Shown here piece after piece: positions 52,371-61,463 of a stretch of 64,000 nucleotides of DNA. Each line of letters begins with the position of its first letter. The stretch's first letter is position 1. Source of the DNA: Pseudomonas sp. S37 (lineage in GTDB: Bacteria; Pseudomonadota; Gammaproteobacteria; Pseudomonadales; Pseudomonadaceae); assembly GCF_016658545.1 (NCBI RefSeq), contig NZ_JACVZC010000001.1, forward strand, positions 124,001-188,000, in the 5' to 3' direction. A program made the translations under genes and the position numbers. The notes under the pieces are model-generated. The model ran no database searches. It saw only the letters and a program-made list of their open reading frames with translations, and was not told where the DNA came from.

Positions 52371-54666
52371 AAATCAGTGCCTCCATACGAGCGGGGTCGA
52401 CATTTTTCATGGCGGTGTCCAGGTAGCTTTGCAGCAGGCCATCGTTATCGCGAACGATTTCTGCGCACACCAGTTTAGAAAACTCTGCCCAGTAACGAGC
52501 TTTTCCGGAAACCCTGGAAGGCTCCATGGCGCTGTTTACAGCTTCTTCGAGTGATAGCAGGGTAGTCAGCATGCCTGGCTCAACTTGAATGTAAATCTGT
52601 TGCACATTAATGATCGAGCTTGCTTTATCTTTGGGCGAGCGGCGACTGGTCACATCGTTGATGTGCTCAGGATCCTCAATGTGTGTGGGGATCTCTTTGA
52701 TGGCATGGTTTTCGAGGAACGAGTGGAGTTCGTCCATCGTCGCGAAACCCATTGCCTCAATGAAGAATGGACTGTCTTTCATCGCCAAGCAAATCATGCC
52801 GCGCTGGAAGATACGCACCCACCGTGACTCAAAAAATGCAAGGATTGATTCTGGCAAGTAATGTGAAAGCAAACCTGCGGAGTGTTTAGCGTGGCCGAGC
52901 GCTTCTGACATCTTTTTAACATCGCGCGTTTCAAGATATACCGCTACGCCGCAGGACGCCCTTACCCTGGAAGGGCAAACGCGCGAAACGAATCTCATCA
53001 AATCTTCGCCTCGTAATTCTACGAATGGCTCAAATTGCTTCATCATGCGTGCGGCGAGTTTTGGATGAGACTTCATACCTGCCATATGGTTTCTATTTGC
53101 ATCCGGCGATGGATTTCTAAATGCAGCGCCGGTTGTTAAAAACAGCATTCGCCACCTATCATCATTGCGTGAGCGCAGTAATGTGCGCAATGGTGTAGTA
53201 ATTTCAATGATTTCCTGCACCCATTTGGCACTTTTTTCTGTCAGGTCAACTTTGATCTCGCTAAGTTCGGGGCCTCGGCGATCCTTGAAACCAATAAGCT
53301 GGTGTCCTTGATCGGTGGGCAAGAAGCCGCTCAATACGCCCCGTTTATTATACAATTCAAGGCCGTAGAGGTAGAACGGCGTGATTTTCGGGTGTTCTGA
53401 GACAAGCAAGCACTGATAGGGCAGCAGAGTTGATTTAGTTGGAATGCCTAGGTCGTACGCGAGCTTCTCTTTCAGTGCGTGGTAGCCGAAAATCTCTCGA
53501 ATACGATCTGTGTTGTCACTCATTCCGCAGTGTTCAAAGGTTGCGCACTTGTCTTCAAGAGATTCTGGAAATACTCCATCTTTTTTGCCATGGAGCAAAA
53601 TTTTGCCTTTTTTTGCTAAGTAAACGCGTCGCTGCGCTCGATTGTACAAATCTTCCGTTTGAGCTAGTGCCCAAGATTTTACAGCTTGGATGTCGCCTTT
53701 AAGCTTTTTAAAGATGATCTCAATGGCCTGGTTGTCGGTTACTTGCAGCGGCACTTCTGTCAACAGTTGGTCTTGGACAAATTCATTGTCCTTGTTCTTT
53801 CTGATCTTAGTTCCGAAGTTTTCAACGGCGCTCCCGGTTTGGCGTGGTAGAACAGTGAACGGAGTTGCCCAAATGCCAGGTTTGATGAATGCACTTTCAA
53901 TTTTATTGATGAACATATTCCAAATTTCTTGTAGCATTTTCCTGCCTTGCTCTAATCCGATGCGCATGTACTCTTGCTTCCATTCCATAAACATGAATTT
54001 TAGTTTTACAGGGTCTTGGAATGCGTCTTCTGTCCATTTATCTTTGTTGCGCGCAATAAATTCTACAAAACGATTGAGTTCGGTTGACGGGGTGATTGAA
54101 TAATTCGCTGTCATATTTTTCCAGCCCTCGTATACGCTCTGCGTAAACGACGGGCCATGAGAGAACCATAGTGGCTGTAGAATTAGCGAGTTCTCTGTGC
54201 CGTTACCATAAGTGACCGTCCAGCCTTGCCAATAACGCAAGGCCATTTGATCCAGGTAATGGAAGTTGTTACGGGATTGCTCATGCCACACCTTCTTGCA
54301 GTCTTTGTAAACTGAAGATGCTTCGATAGGGTCTGGCATGCTGGGGATGTTCTTTTTTAGAAAATATAGCGTATTAGTGAAGGTTTTAACCCAGCGATCT
54401 CTTGTTGGGAAAGTGCCGCTCACAAAATTATCTGAAAGTAATGCGCCGACGAATCCTTGAATGATCCCTCTAAATTTTTCATGTGAAAGCGTCGTGAAGT
54501 TAAATGGGGTTTGCGTGAGATCGCAATAGCACTCAAAGAGTTTTAGCGCCGTCGGGCAATTAGGTTGCTTGTGCGCAAGCGCCTGCTCCTTCATCAAGTT
54601 CACAAAAGCCTCGGGCAGGATGCGGTGCTGGTAGCCCCTCAAGCGGTCGTGTGTGTCAATAATCAA
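52357..54666 (-). CDS. Large recombinase-like protein with degenerate active site (first of the operon)
   Basis: A 769-aa protein counted from TTG 54666 (MIIDTHDRLRGYQHRILPEA), chosen because GAGGAAG lies 6 bp upstream; the longer frame to 54753 has no ribosome site. The C-terminal half looks like a tyrosine recombinase: PSRVRASCG at the H-x-x-R position (Ser replaces His), ALGHAKHSAG with the late His, and HYLPES with the candidate Tyr. The first Arg is not clear, so catalysis may be lost. It may correspond to the GmtZ/VPA1269-type protein of gamma-mobile-trio elements; I could not verify this. Confidence 0.72.
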   Translation of the reverse strand: MIIDTHDRLRGYQHRILPEAFVNLMKEQALAHKQPNCPTALKLFECYCDLTQTPFNFTTLSHEKFRGIIQGFVGALLSDNFVSGTFPTRDRWVKTFTNTLYFLKKNIPSMPDPIEASSVYKDCKKVWHEQSRNNFHYLDQMALRYWQGWTVTYGNGTENSLILQPLWFSHGPSFTQSVYEGWKNMTANYSITPSTELNRFVEFIARNKDKWTEDAFQDPVKLKFMFMEWKQEYMRIGLEQGRKMLQEIWNMFINKIESAFIKPGIWATPFTVLPRQTGSAVENFGTKIRKNKDNEFVQDQLLTEVPLQVTDNQAIEIIFKKLKGDIQAVKSWALAQTEDLYNRAQRRVYLAKKGKILLHGKKDGVFPESLEDKCATFEHCGMSDNTDRIREIFGYHALKEKLAYDLGIPTKSTLLPYQCLLVSEHPKITPFYLYGLELYNKRGVLSGFLPTDQGHQLIGFKDRRGPELSEIKVDLTEKSAKWVQEIIEITTPLRTLLRSRNDDRWRMLFLTTGAAFRNPSPDANRNHMAGMKSHPKLAARMMKQFEPFVELRGEDLMRFVSRVCPSRVRASCGVAVYLETRDVKKMSEALGHAKHSAGLLSHYLPESILAFFESRWVRIFQRGMICLAMKDSPFFIEAMGFATMDELHSFLENHAIKEIPTHIEDPEHINDVTSRRSPKDKASSIINVQQIYIQVEPGMLTTLLSLEEAVNSAMEPSRVSGKARYWAEFSKLVCAEIVRDNDGLLQSYLDTAMKNVDPARMEALIYDAA

Positions 54667-55037
54667 TTTTGTCTTCCTCAATATAAATAGCGCGCGCGGG
54701 AGGCCGTGCGAGGCAGGCGCTGTCCCCGTGCAGATAACGGCTAGAGGTGCCAAGCCGATTGCAGAATTTGTCGGGTGCGGTCAGTGGGAGGGGCGTATGG
54801 AGCGGCAGGGTGCTATGGCGAGAGAGGAGGTTGGTGGGTGGAGCTGCAAGGAGGGCGTGATGGCCATCTGATTCGGGCGCGAAGCTTGATTGGTCGCTAG
54901 GCCTCGGAATACGTGGGCTTGAGGGTTATTGTTGATGGTCGTCAACATGGTTTTTCCTTGCTGTGATTGCTTCTATGTCAGGTACAATAGGGCATTCAGG
55001 CGTAGTTGACAAGATCATGCATTCCACAAAAGCCCCA
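54667..55037. other. Right end of the island, up to the junction in the nicotinamidase-like gene
   Basis: Island-derived sequence from the integrase promoter to about 55037, where homology with the chromosomal gene begins. The promoter of the integrase operon should lie between 54667 and about 54930. The exact attachment core cannot be set without the other island end, which is not in the window. Confidence 0.55.
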
Positions 55038-55348
55038 AAATAGTCGTAGTCGATGGGGGCGGGCAGGCCGGGCAGCAGCTCGAAACCCAGGGTGCCGGGA
55101 ACGCAGTGGCTTACCCAGGTCAGGTCGGCATTGGCCAGTTGCAAGGGCTGCAGCATGTTCGCAGGGTCTGCGACCACCCAGGCGGCGTTGGCCGGGTGGG
55201 CGTCCTTGCTGCCCAGGCGCAGGTCGGCACGCTTCGCCATGGTATTGAGATCAAACGCGATTTCGTCGCCTTCAGGCACGGGCAGCTCTTGCGGCGCGTT
55301 GCGGGTGAAGCCGTTCTGGGCGTCGACATCGAAACTGGCGATCTTCAT
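54926..55348 (-). pseudogene. Nicotinamidase/isochorismatase-like cysteine hydrolase, truncated by the island
   Basis: The gene starts at ATG 55348 with an AAGGAG ribosome site and encodes MKIASFDVDAQNGFTRNAPQ, LNTMAKRADLRLGSKDAHPA, LTWVSHCVPGTLGFELLPGL and PIDYDYF. At about 55037 family similarity stops, and 36 unrelated residues (GAFVECMILSTTPECP...) lead to a stop at 54926. The product keeps the catalytic Asp (FDVD) but lacks the half of the domain that carries the nucleophilic Cys; family members are about 200 aa. Its neighbour is nrtR, which in many bacteria controls NAD metabolism. The integrase operon just beyond the break identifies the insertion as the cause. Confidence 0.85.
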
Positions 55349-55375
55349 GGCGGTTCTCCTTGCTGGAATGCTTAT

Positions 55376-55396
55376 ATAATTCACCTGGTGCATTAT
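55376..55396. promoter_or_regulatory. Near-perfect 21-bp palindrome, candidate NrtR operator
   Basis: Arms ATAATTCACC and GGTGCATTAT around a central T, with only one mismatched pair. It lies 27 bp upstream of the truncated nicotinamidase-like gene and 92 bp upstream of the divergent nrtR gene, which is where an autoregulatory NrtR box would be expected. Confidence 0.6.
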
Positions 55397-55487
55397 GTGT
55401 GTCAAGCGACTTTGCTTTCGCGTTTTTCTGGTTGCCTTACTTAGATGCTCTGGTGGAATATTGCGGCACTGAACAAGGAGTTGCCCG

Positions 55488-56192
55488 GTGAGTACAGTTG
55501 AAGTTCTGGCCAGTGTCGATATCGTCGCCCTGCGCCTGGCGCCTGGTGCGCAGCATCTGCAAGTGTTGTTGCACCGCCGTGAGCGCGAGCCGCATGCCAG
55601 CCAGTGGGCCTTGCCCGGCGTAATCGTCAATGGCCGCACCGCTGATACCAGCCTGGAAGCTGCCGCCGAACGTGCGCTACGTGAGAAAACCCGGGTTGTG
55701 CCCCGTTACATGGAGCAGGTGGGCACCGAGGGCAATGCGTTCCGTGATCCACGGGGCTGGTCGCTCAGCACCTATTACCTGGCCTTGCTTGACCCGGGGC
55801 AGGCGGTTGAAGGTGGGCAATTGGCGTTTTTCGACCTGGAAGGCGTGTTGGCGCGCAAGGTGCTGTTGCCGTTCGATCACAACCTGCTGGTGGAGCGCGC
55901 CCGCGAGCGGCTGGCGGCGAAGACCGTGTACAGCAGCTTGCCGCTGTACCTGCTGGCGGAGAAATTCACCGTGCTCGATGCGTTGGGGGCGGTGCAGGCG
56001 TGCCTGGGGCAGGCAGTGAACGGCACCTCGCTGCGCAAACGCCTGGAGCGCTTGCGCGAGCAGGGCTGGGTGAGGGACACCGGGGAAAAGAACCAGCCAA
56101 AGCTGGGGCGGCCGCAGCAGTTGTATCAGTACACGCCGCAGGGCGAGCGGGCATTCATGTTTGACCGCAGCCTGCTGCCTGAAGGCGCTTAG
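55488..56192 (+). CDS. nrtR: NrtR-type regulator (Nudix domain plus winged helix)
   Basis: A 234-aa protein. Residues 1-140 form a Nudix-like domain (VDIVALRLAPGAQHLQVLLH, PHASQWALPGVIVNG) in which the catalytic Nudix box is degenerate (LEAAAERALREKTRV), as expected for the regulator family. The C-terminal 80 residues are a winged helix (GTSLRKRLERLREQGWVRDT, GRPQQLYQYTPQGERAF). NrtR senses ADP-ribose-type ligands and represses NAD salvage genes. It is divergent from a nicotinamidase-like gene, which supports this role, with a palindrome between them. Confidence 0.85.
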   Translation: MSTVEVLASVDIVALRLAPGAQHLQVLLHRREREPHASQWALPGVIVNGRTADTSLEAAAERALREKTRVVPRYMEQVGTEGNAFRDPRGWSLSTYYLALLDPGQAVEGGQLAFFDLEGVLARKVLLPFDHNLLVERARERLAAKTVYSSLPLYLLAEKFTVLDALGAVQACLGQAVNGTSLRKRLERLREQGWVRDTGEKNQPKLGRPQQLYQYTPQGERAFMFDRSLLPEGA

Positions 56193-56320
56193 CGAACATT
56201 TCTTGCGCTTGCTCCTGCTTCGGCTTTTGCTTCTAAGCGCGCGTACTCCCGGGAGCATGCCCGTAGCGAGGGGACCCCGGAGCGCAGCGTAGGGGCCGGA
56301 TGATGGGAGCGGGCGCCTTT

Positions 56321-56348
56321 GGTTACTTTGGGCAAGACCAAAGTAACC
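56321..56348. repeat. Hairpin in a Pseudomonas intergenic repeat
   Basis: Perfect 11-bp stem GGTTACTTTGG / CCAAAGTAACC with a 6-base loop, within a GC-rich non-coding stretch (56193-56515) between convergent genes nrtR and the TolC-like gene. Elements of this sequence are common between genes in fluorescent pseudomonads. It may also end transcription of either gene, though no T-run follows. Confidence 0.55.
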
Positions 56349-56515
56349 CGCCGGAAGGGCGGAAAGGTGACTTGGCGCCACCTGCGCTAAAGAATGCCTG
56401 CTCGATGTAAATGCCCACATCCCACAAAATCAGAAGCTAAGTGTTGCAGGGCATTCGACCGGCCGGCCTTCATCTCCCGAGTATCAGAATGGTATCGAAA
56501 ACGCAGCGCTCGCCA

Positions 56516-57856
56516 TCAATTGCTCACCATCAGCTCCGGCCCCAGGTAACCGTTGATCTGCTCGATATCATCATCCCCCAGGCTGCCGACCGAAGACGCC
56601 AGGCGCAGCCGGGCCATCAGGTAGTTCAGCTTGGCCTCGAACAAGTCATGGCGGGCGTCATACAGCAGTTCTTCGGCATTGAGCACGTCCGAGTTGGTAC
56701 TGGTACCGCCTTCCTTGAAGCCCTTGCGGGTCGAGGTCAGCGAGCGTTCGTTGGAGGCCACGGCCTTTTCCAGCGCATGCACGCGCAGGGCGCCGCTCTG
56801 CACCCCGCGGTACTCGCGGGTGGTGTCGGAAATTACCTCCTGGCGCGTGGCATCCAGTTCGTCCAGGGCCTTGGAGCTGTTGGCACTGGCCTGGCGGGTC
56901 AGGGCGCTGGTGCTACCGCCGCTGTACAGCGGAATGTTCAGCTCCAGGCCGATCGAACTGTAGTGGTTGCGCTGGTTCAGTTCCGAAATCGACTGGCTGC
57001 TGCCGGCGGTATAGCCCGCCACAAAATCCAGGGTCGGGTAGTGCCCGGCACGGGCGCGCTTGACCTCTTCCTCGGCCAGCTCGTAGTTGTGCCGGCGCGC
57101 ATGAATCAGCGGGCTGTCGGCCTGGGCCTTGACCAGCCAGTCCTGCAGGTTGCCCGGCATCAGCGGCGGCGTGGCGAAGCCCGGCTGCAAGGTGGTCAGC
57201 GCCTGCGGGGTTTCGCCAATGTATTCCTCCAGCTTGCGTCGGGCGTTGACCAGGTTGTCCTGGGCGTCGATCAGGTCGGCTTCGGCCAGGTCGCGGCGGG
57301 CCACGGATTCGTCGACGTCGGTGATGGTGCCAGCGCCCAGCTCCTTGCGCCGCTTTGCCGAAGCCAGCTGTTCTTCGAAGGCCGTCAGCTTGGCCTTGGC
57401 CAAAGTGATGGTTTCGCTGGCCAGCAGCACGTCGAAATAGGCGTCGGCCAGGCGCACCGCGGCATCCTGGCTCTTGGCGTCGAACACCGCCACGCTGTAG
57501 TCGGCACGTTGCTGGCCCTGGCGGTACTCGGCCATTTTCTGCTTGTTGAACAACGGTTGGCGCAGGCGCACGTTGGCACCCTTGGAGTCATAGTCCAGGT
57601 CATTGTCCTGGCCATTCTGGCGCTGGCTGCCATTGACCCGGTTGAAGTAGGACGCCGCGTTGATCTGCGGCAGCAGGCCGGCCTCGCCGATGGCGCGGTT
57701 TTCGCCGCCGGCCTGTTTTTCGTGTACCGCGGCGCGGTAGATCGGGCCTTGGTACTGCAACAGGTCCCAGGCTTCTTTCAGGTCCATGGCACTGGCCGGC
57801 ACGGCCACGCCTGTCAGGCACGGCAGCAGGAACAACAGCAGGCACGGGCATTTCAT
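56516..57856 (-). CDS. TolC-family outer-membrane protein of type I secretion
   Basis: A 446-aa TolC/AprF-type channel. The signal peptide is MKCPCLLLFLLPCLTGVAVP ending ASAMD. Features include DLKEAWDLLQYQGPIYRAAV at the mature start, two repeats of helical hairpins (DAAVRLADAYFDVLLASETI; ARRHNYELAEEEVKRARAGH) and GYTAGSSQS in the second strand region. It would form the outer-membrane and periplasmic tunnel that exports a cargo protein in one step. It is the last gene of a three-gene operon with the MFP (1-bp gap) and ABC genes. Confidence 0.9.
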   Translation of the reverse strand: MKCPCLLLFLLPCLTGVAVPASAMDLKEAWDLLQYQGPIYRAAVHEKQAGGENRAIGEAGLLPQINAASYFNRVNGSQRQNGQDNDLDYDSKGANVRLRQPLFNKQKMAEYRQGQQRADYSVAVFDAKSQDAAVRLADAYFDVLLASETITLAKAKLTAFEEQLASAKRRKELGAGTITDVDESVARRDLAEADLIDAQDNLVNARRKLEEYIGETPQALTTLQPGFATPPLMPGNLQDWLVKAQADSPLIHARRHNYELAEEEVKRARAGHYPTLDFVAGYTAGSSQSISELNQRNHYSSIGLELNIPLYSGGSTSALTRQASANSSKALDELDATRQEVISDTTREYRGVQSGALRVHALEKAVASNERSLTSTRKGFKEGGTSTNSDVLNAEELLYDARHDLFEAKLNYLMARLRLASSVGSLGDDDIEQINGYLGPELMVSN

Positions 57857-57857
57857 G

Positions 57858-59198
57858 TCATTGCTCCTTGAACGCGGCGTCGACGCGTTCGAGCATCGGT
57901 TTGAGCAGGTAGCTGAGCAGGTTGCGCTCGCCGGTCTTGATGGTGACGGTGGCAGGCATGCCGGGGCGAATGTGGTTGCTGCCCAGCAGGCCCATGCCGG
58001 CTGCAGTCACTTCCACCTGGGCCAGGTAGAACGGCTGCTTGCTTTCTTCGTCGAGCAGGCGGTCGGCGGATATGGTTTTTACCCGCCCCGGTATGTTCGG
58101 CGTCTGCGCGTGGTTGAAGGCCGGGAAGGCGATGTCCACGGCCAGGCCCGGGACCATCTTGTCGATGGCTTGCACCGGGATCATCGCGTCGACCTGCAGC
58201 GGCTGATCGAGCGGCACCACTTCCATGATCTTTGCGCCCGGCTGGATGATGCCGCCGACCGTGGCAATGCTCAGGGCCTGCACCATGCCGTCGATCGGCG
58301 AGCGGATCACCGTATGCGTTACCTCGTAATCCAGTGCGCGCAGGCGGTCGGCCAGGGTGGTGTTTTCCTTGGCGGTGTCGGTCAGCTGCGATTCCACTTC
58401 CTTCAGGTAATCGTGCTGGCGCTGCAGGATGCGCAGCTTGATCTCGGTGGCCTGGCTGCGTGCGCGGGCAATGTTGTTGAGGTTCTCGGCCTGGCCGGCC
58501 GACAGGTCGGCATTGCTGCGCTCCAGTTCCAGCAGGCGGTTGCGTGGTACGTAGCCTTCGGCGGCCAGCACCCGGGTGCCTTGCAGTTCCTGGTTGAGAA
58601 AGCCGATTTGCGAGGCGCGGGCACCGTACACCTGCTGCAGGCCCTTGAGCTGCACGGCCGAGGCGGTGAGGTTTTCTTCAAGAATGCTCAGCTCGCCGGC
58701 CAGGCCTGCACGGCGGGTGTCGAGCAAGCGCTGTTGCAGGTCCATGGCCGCCAGCAGGCGCGGGTCGCTGCCGTAGTGCTTGAGCAGGGCCGGGTCGAAG
58801 GTAACGGTGTCGCGGCCGTCGCGCTCGGCTTCCAGGCGGTTTTCCACGGTTTTGCTGACGATGAACTGCGCGCTTAGCGCGCCTTGTTCGGCCACGGCGC
58901 GTAGCGAGTCGAGGCGTACCAATTCCTGGCCTTTGTTCACCACATCGCCTTCGCGCACCAGGATCGCCTCGACCGTGCCACCGGTCAGGTGCTGCACCGC
59001 CTTGCGGTTGCTGGTGATTTTCACCGTGCCGGTGGCGACCACGCCAGCATCCAGCGGCGCCAGGCACGCCCACAGCAGGAAACCGCCAAAGCCGGCGATG
59101 ACCAGCCATACGCCCCAGCGTGCCGGGCGGCCTGCATCCAGGTCGATCAGCTCCCTGGCTTCGGCGGGGATCAATTCGGAAGGTTGAGCCATGTGCAT
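57858..59198 (-). CDS. HlyD/PrtE-family membrane fusion protein
   Basis: A 446-aa periplasmic adaptor. One transmembrane helix near residues 30-48 (GVWLVIAGFGGFLLWACLAP) is followed by a lipoyl/barrel-sandwich domain (VLVREGDVVNKGQELVRLDS), a long coiled coil (residues about 150-285) and a beta-barrel region (RSPIDGMVQALSIATVGGII). The start at ATG 59198 or ATG 59192 cannot be settled; GAGAG lies upstream of the first. It links the inner-membrane ABC transporter, whose gene ends 6 bp upstream, to the TolC-like channel. Confidence 0.9.
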   Translation of the reverse strand: MHMAQPSELIPAEARELIDLDAGRPARWGVWLVIAGFGGFLLWACLAPLDAGVVATGTVKITSNRKAVQHLTGGTVEAILVREGDVVNKGQELVRLDSLRAVAEQGALSAQFIVSKTVENRLEAERDGRDTVTFDPALLKHYGSDPRLLAAMDLQQRLLDTRRAGLAGELSILEENLTASAVQLKGLQQVYGARASQIGFLNQELQGTRVLAAEGYVPRNRLLELERSNADLSAGQAENLNNIARARSQATEIKLRILQRQHDYLKEVESQLTDTAKENTTLADRLRALDYEVTHTVIRSPIDGMVQALSIATVGGIIQPGAKIMEVVPLDQPLQVDAMIPVQAIDKMVPGLAVDIAFPAFNHAQTPNIPGRVKTISADRLLDEESKQPFYLAQVEVTAAGMGLLGSNHIRPGMPATVTIKTGERNLLSYLLKPMLERVDAAFKEQ

Positions 59199-59204
59199 GA
59201 TCGG

Positions 59205-60941
59205 TTACTCTCGGGCTTTTACCGAAGCCAGCGGCGCCGCAGCGGCCGCCGGAATCACTGCGGCCTTGCGCAGCGCGTTGAACACTTCGTCGCGGCTGCC
59301 AAGCATGTGTACGCCACCGTCGCGCAGCATCAGGATCTGGTCGACCGCGCACAGCACATTGGGCCGGTGCGAAATCAGGATCACCGTGGCCCCGCGTGCC
59401 TTCAGTTCGGCCAGGGCATCGACCAGGGCCTTTTCGCCAACGTCATCGAGGTTGGCGTTGGGTTCGTCCAGCACCACCAGGTTGGGCTCGCCATACAGCG
59501 CGCGCGCCAGGGCGATGCGTTGCTTCTGGCCACCGGACAGCGGGCTGCCGTCGGCCGCCAGGCGGGTGTCGTAGCCCTGCGGGAAGCGCAGGATCATCTC
59601 GTGCACGCCGCTGCTGCGGGCCGCGCGGATCACCGCGTCACTGTCCACCTCGGCAAAGCGTGCGATGTTTTCGGCGATGCTGCCTTCGAACAGTTCCACG
59701 TCCTGCGGCAGGTAGCCGAGCCATGGGCCCAGCTCGGCCTTGTTCCAGGTGAAGATATCGGCGCCATCCAGGCGCACCTTGCCGGCCTGGGCCGGCCACA
59801 CCCCCACCAGCAGGCGGGCGAGGGTCGACTTGCCCGAGGCAGACGGGCCGATGATGCCCAGGCTGTCGCCGGCAGCCAGGCTGAAACTCACCCCGCGTAC
59901 GATGCTGGTGTTGCTACCGGGGGCGCCGGCGATCACGTTCTCCACCGCCAGCATGCCCATCGGCCGCTGCAGCGACATGCTCGGTGGCCGCTGTGGGTAG
60001 TCCTGCAGCAGGTCGTTGAGCCGGCCCCAGGCCAGGCGGCAGCCTAGCAGCTGCTTCCACGAGGCAATCACCTGTTCCACCGGGCCCAGTGCGCGGCCGG
60101 TGAGGATCGAGCAGGCGATCATCATGCCGGGGGTGATCTTGCCCTCGATCGCCAGCAATGCACCGGTGCCGAGGATCAGCGATTGCAAGGTGATGCGCAC
60201 AAAGCGCCCGGTGCTGCTGATCAGCGCCGCGCGGTCGGAGGCCAGGGTCTGCATCTGCAGGATGCGCAGGTGGCCCTGATACCAGCGTTTGCCAATGGCC
60301 GGCAGCATGCCCATGGCTTCGATCACTTCGGCATTGCGCAGGTTGTTGTTGGCGTAGCTGGCTGACGACAGCGCTGCCTGGTTGGCTTCGGCCAGTGGCT
60401 TTTGCGTGGCCCTTTCGGTGAGGTAGGCGAGGAACACCAGGGTCAGCGAGCCGATCATCGTCACCAGCCCGAGCCAAGGGTGGATCAGGTAGCACACCAG
60501 CAGGTAGATCGGCGTCCAGGGTGCATCGAAGAAGGCGAACAAACCGTTGCCGGTCAGAAACTGCCGCACTTGCGCCAGGTCCTGCAGGGCCTGCGCCGGG
60601 TTGCCGCCAGCGCGGCTGAGGTTGCGCTCGAACGCGGCGCTGAATATGCGCCGGTTAAGGTCCATGTCCAGGCAATTGCCAACCCGGACCAACACGCGGG
60701 TGCGGATCATCTCCAAGGCAGACATCAACAGGAACAACCCCACCACCAGCACGGTAAGCATGGCCAGGGTGGTGACATTGCGGCTGACCAGGGCGCGGTC
60801 GTACACCTGCAGCATGTACACCGCTGGCGTCAACATCATGACGTTTATTACGCCGCTGAAGGCGGCCAGGGCGTAGAAACTGCGGCGCAGGCGAAAGAGT
60901 GTGTCAGCGAGTTCAGAGCGGGTCCGCGGCGGCTTGTGCAT
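59205..60941 (-). CDS. Type I secretion ABC transporter (PrtD-like)
   Basis: A 578-aa half transporter. The N-terminal membrane domain (residues 15-310) starts FSGVINVMMLTPAVYMLQVY and has no C39-like domain. The ATPase domain has Walker A GPSASGKST, signature LSGGQKQRIALARAL, Walker B LVVLDEPNANLD and H-loop ISHRPN. This is the PrtD/AprD subtype, which exports RTX proteins with C-terminal signals. It is the first gene of the secretion operon and is divergent from the heme-peroxidase gene, which is probably its cargo. Confidence 0.92.
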   Translation of the reverse strand: MHKPPRTRSELADTLFRLRRSFYALAAFSGVINVMMLTPAVYMLQVYDRALVSRNVTTLAMLTVLVVGLFLLMSALEMIRTRVLVRVGNCLDMDLNRRIFSAAFERNLSRAGGNPAQALQDLAQVRQFLTGNGLFAFFDAPWTPIYLLVCYLIHPWLGLVTMIGSLTLVFLAYLTERATQKPLAEANQAALSSASYANNNLRNAEVIEAMGMLPAIGKRWYQGHLRILQMQTLASDRAALISSTGRFVRITLQSLILGTGALLAIEGKITPGMMIACSILTGRALGPVEQVIASWKQLLGCRLAWGRLNDLLQDYPQRPPSMSLQRPMGMLAVENVIAGAPGSNTSIVRGVSFSLAAGDSLGIIGPSASGKSTLARLLVGVWPAQAGKVRLDGADIFTWNKAELGPWLGYLPQDVELFEGSIAENIARFAEVDSDAVIRAARSSGVHEMILRFPQGYDTRLAADGSPLSGGQKQRIALARALYGEPNLVVLDEPNANLDDVGEKALVDALAELKARGATVILISHRPNVLCAVDQILMLRDGGVHMLGSRDEVFNALRKAAVIPAAAAAPLASVKARE

Positions 60942-61463
60942 CGAAGGCCTCCCTTTTTCACAAAACGGGAAGCCCTTGCGGCGCCCCGTACAGCGGTAGT
61001 CGTGGCTTCTGAGCGGGCTCGCAGGCGGGTAAGCCGCTGCGGCCTTGTTATAAGCAGCAGCGTAGGTTGCAGCGAAACATTCTGTAATATCTTTTTGCTC
61101 TATAAATTCTTTGAACTTTTCATAAGTCCACTGAAAACAGCCAGTTGCATCGCATTATCATCGCAGGACGATTTTTTTGACGGGATATTGACAAGCTTTT
61201 CGCCTACGACTTTAGTCTGATGTATTCGGCCCCGGTGTGAGCTGGGAGCGATGCACGTGCGTTACACCGCTGTATCGCACTGTTTACACGGTTCCCTCTG
61301 CTTTGACGGGAACCGGCTTGCCGGCGATGAGGCCAGCGGCGTCAGTACGGCGCCGTCCAGCAGCCCCAGAACCCATGACCAGAAACTGCGCACGTCAAAC
61401 CTGACTGGGCGCGGGAAGGACCCTGTTGCCCTGTGATTTCTCCCGACATCGAGGGCAATTGAA
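60942..61463. promoter_or_regulatory. Divergent intergenic region between the secretion operon and the peroxidase gene
   Basis: About 520 bp, AT-rich between 61070 and 61210, with no supported gene. It should hold promoters for the leftward ABC-MFP-TolC operon and for the rightward peroxidase gene. A candidate -10 region could lie near 61095-61110 (ATAAATTC), but this is not certain. Confidence 0.4.

Noticed and set aside
56441..57871. Long plus-strand open frame opposite the TolC-like gene
   Set aside because: It mirrors the real minus-strand TolC-like gene; the product is a repetitive Q/H/V/G-rich sequence typical of antisense frames in GC-rich DNA.
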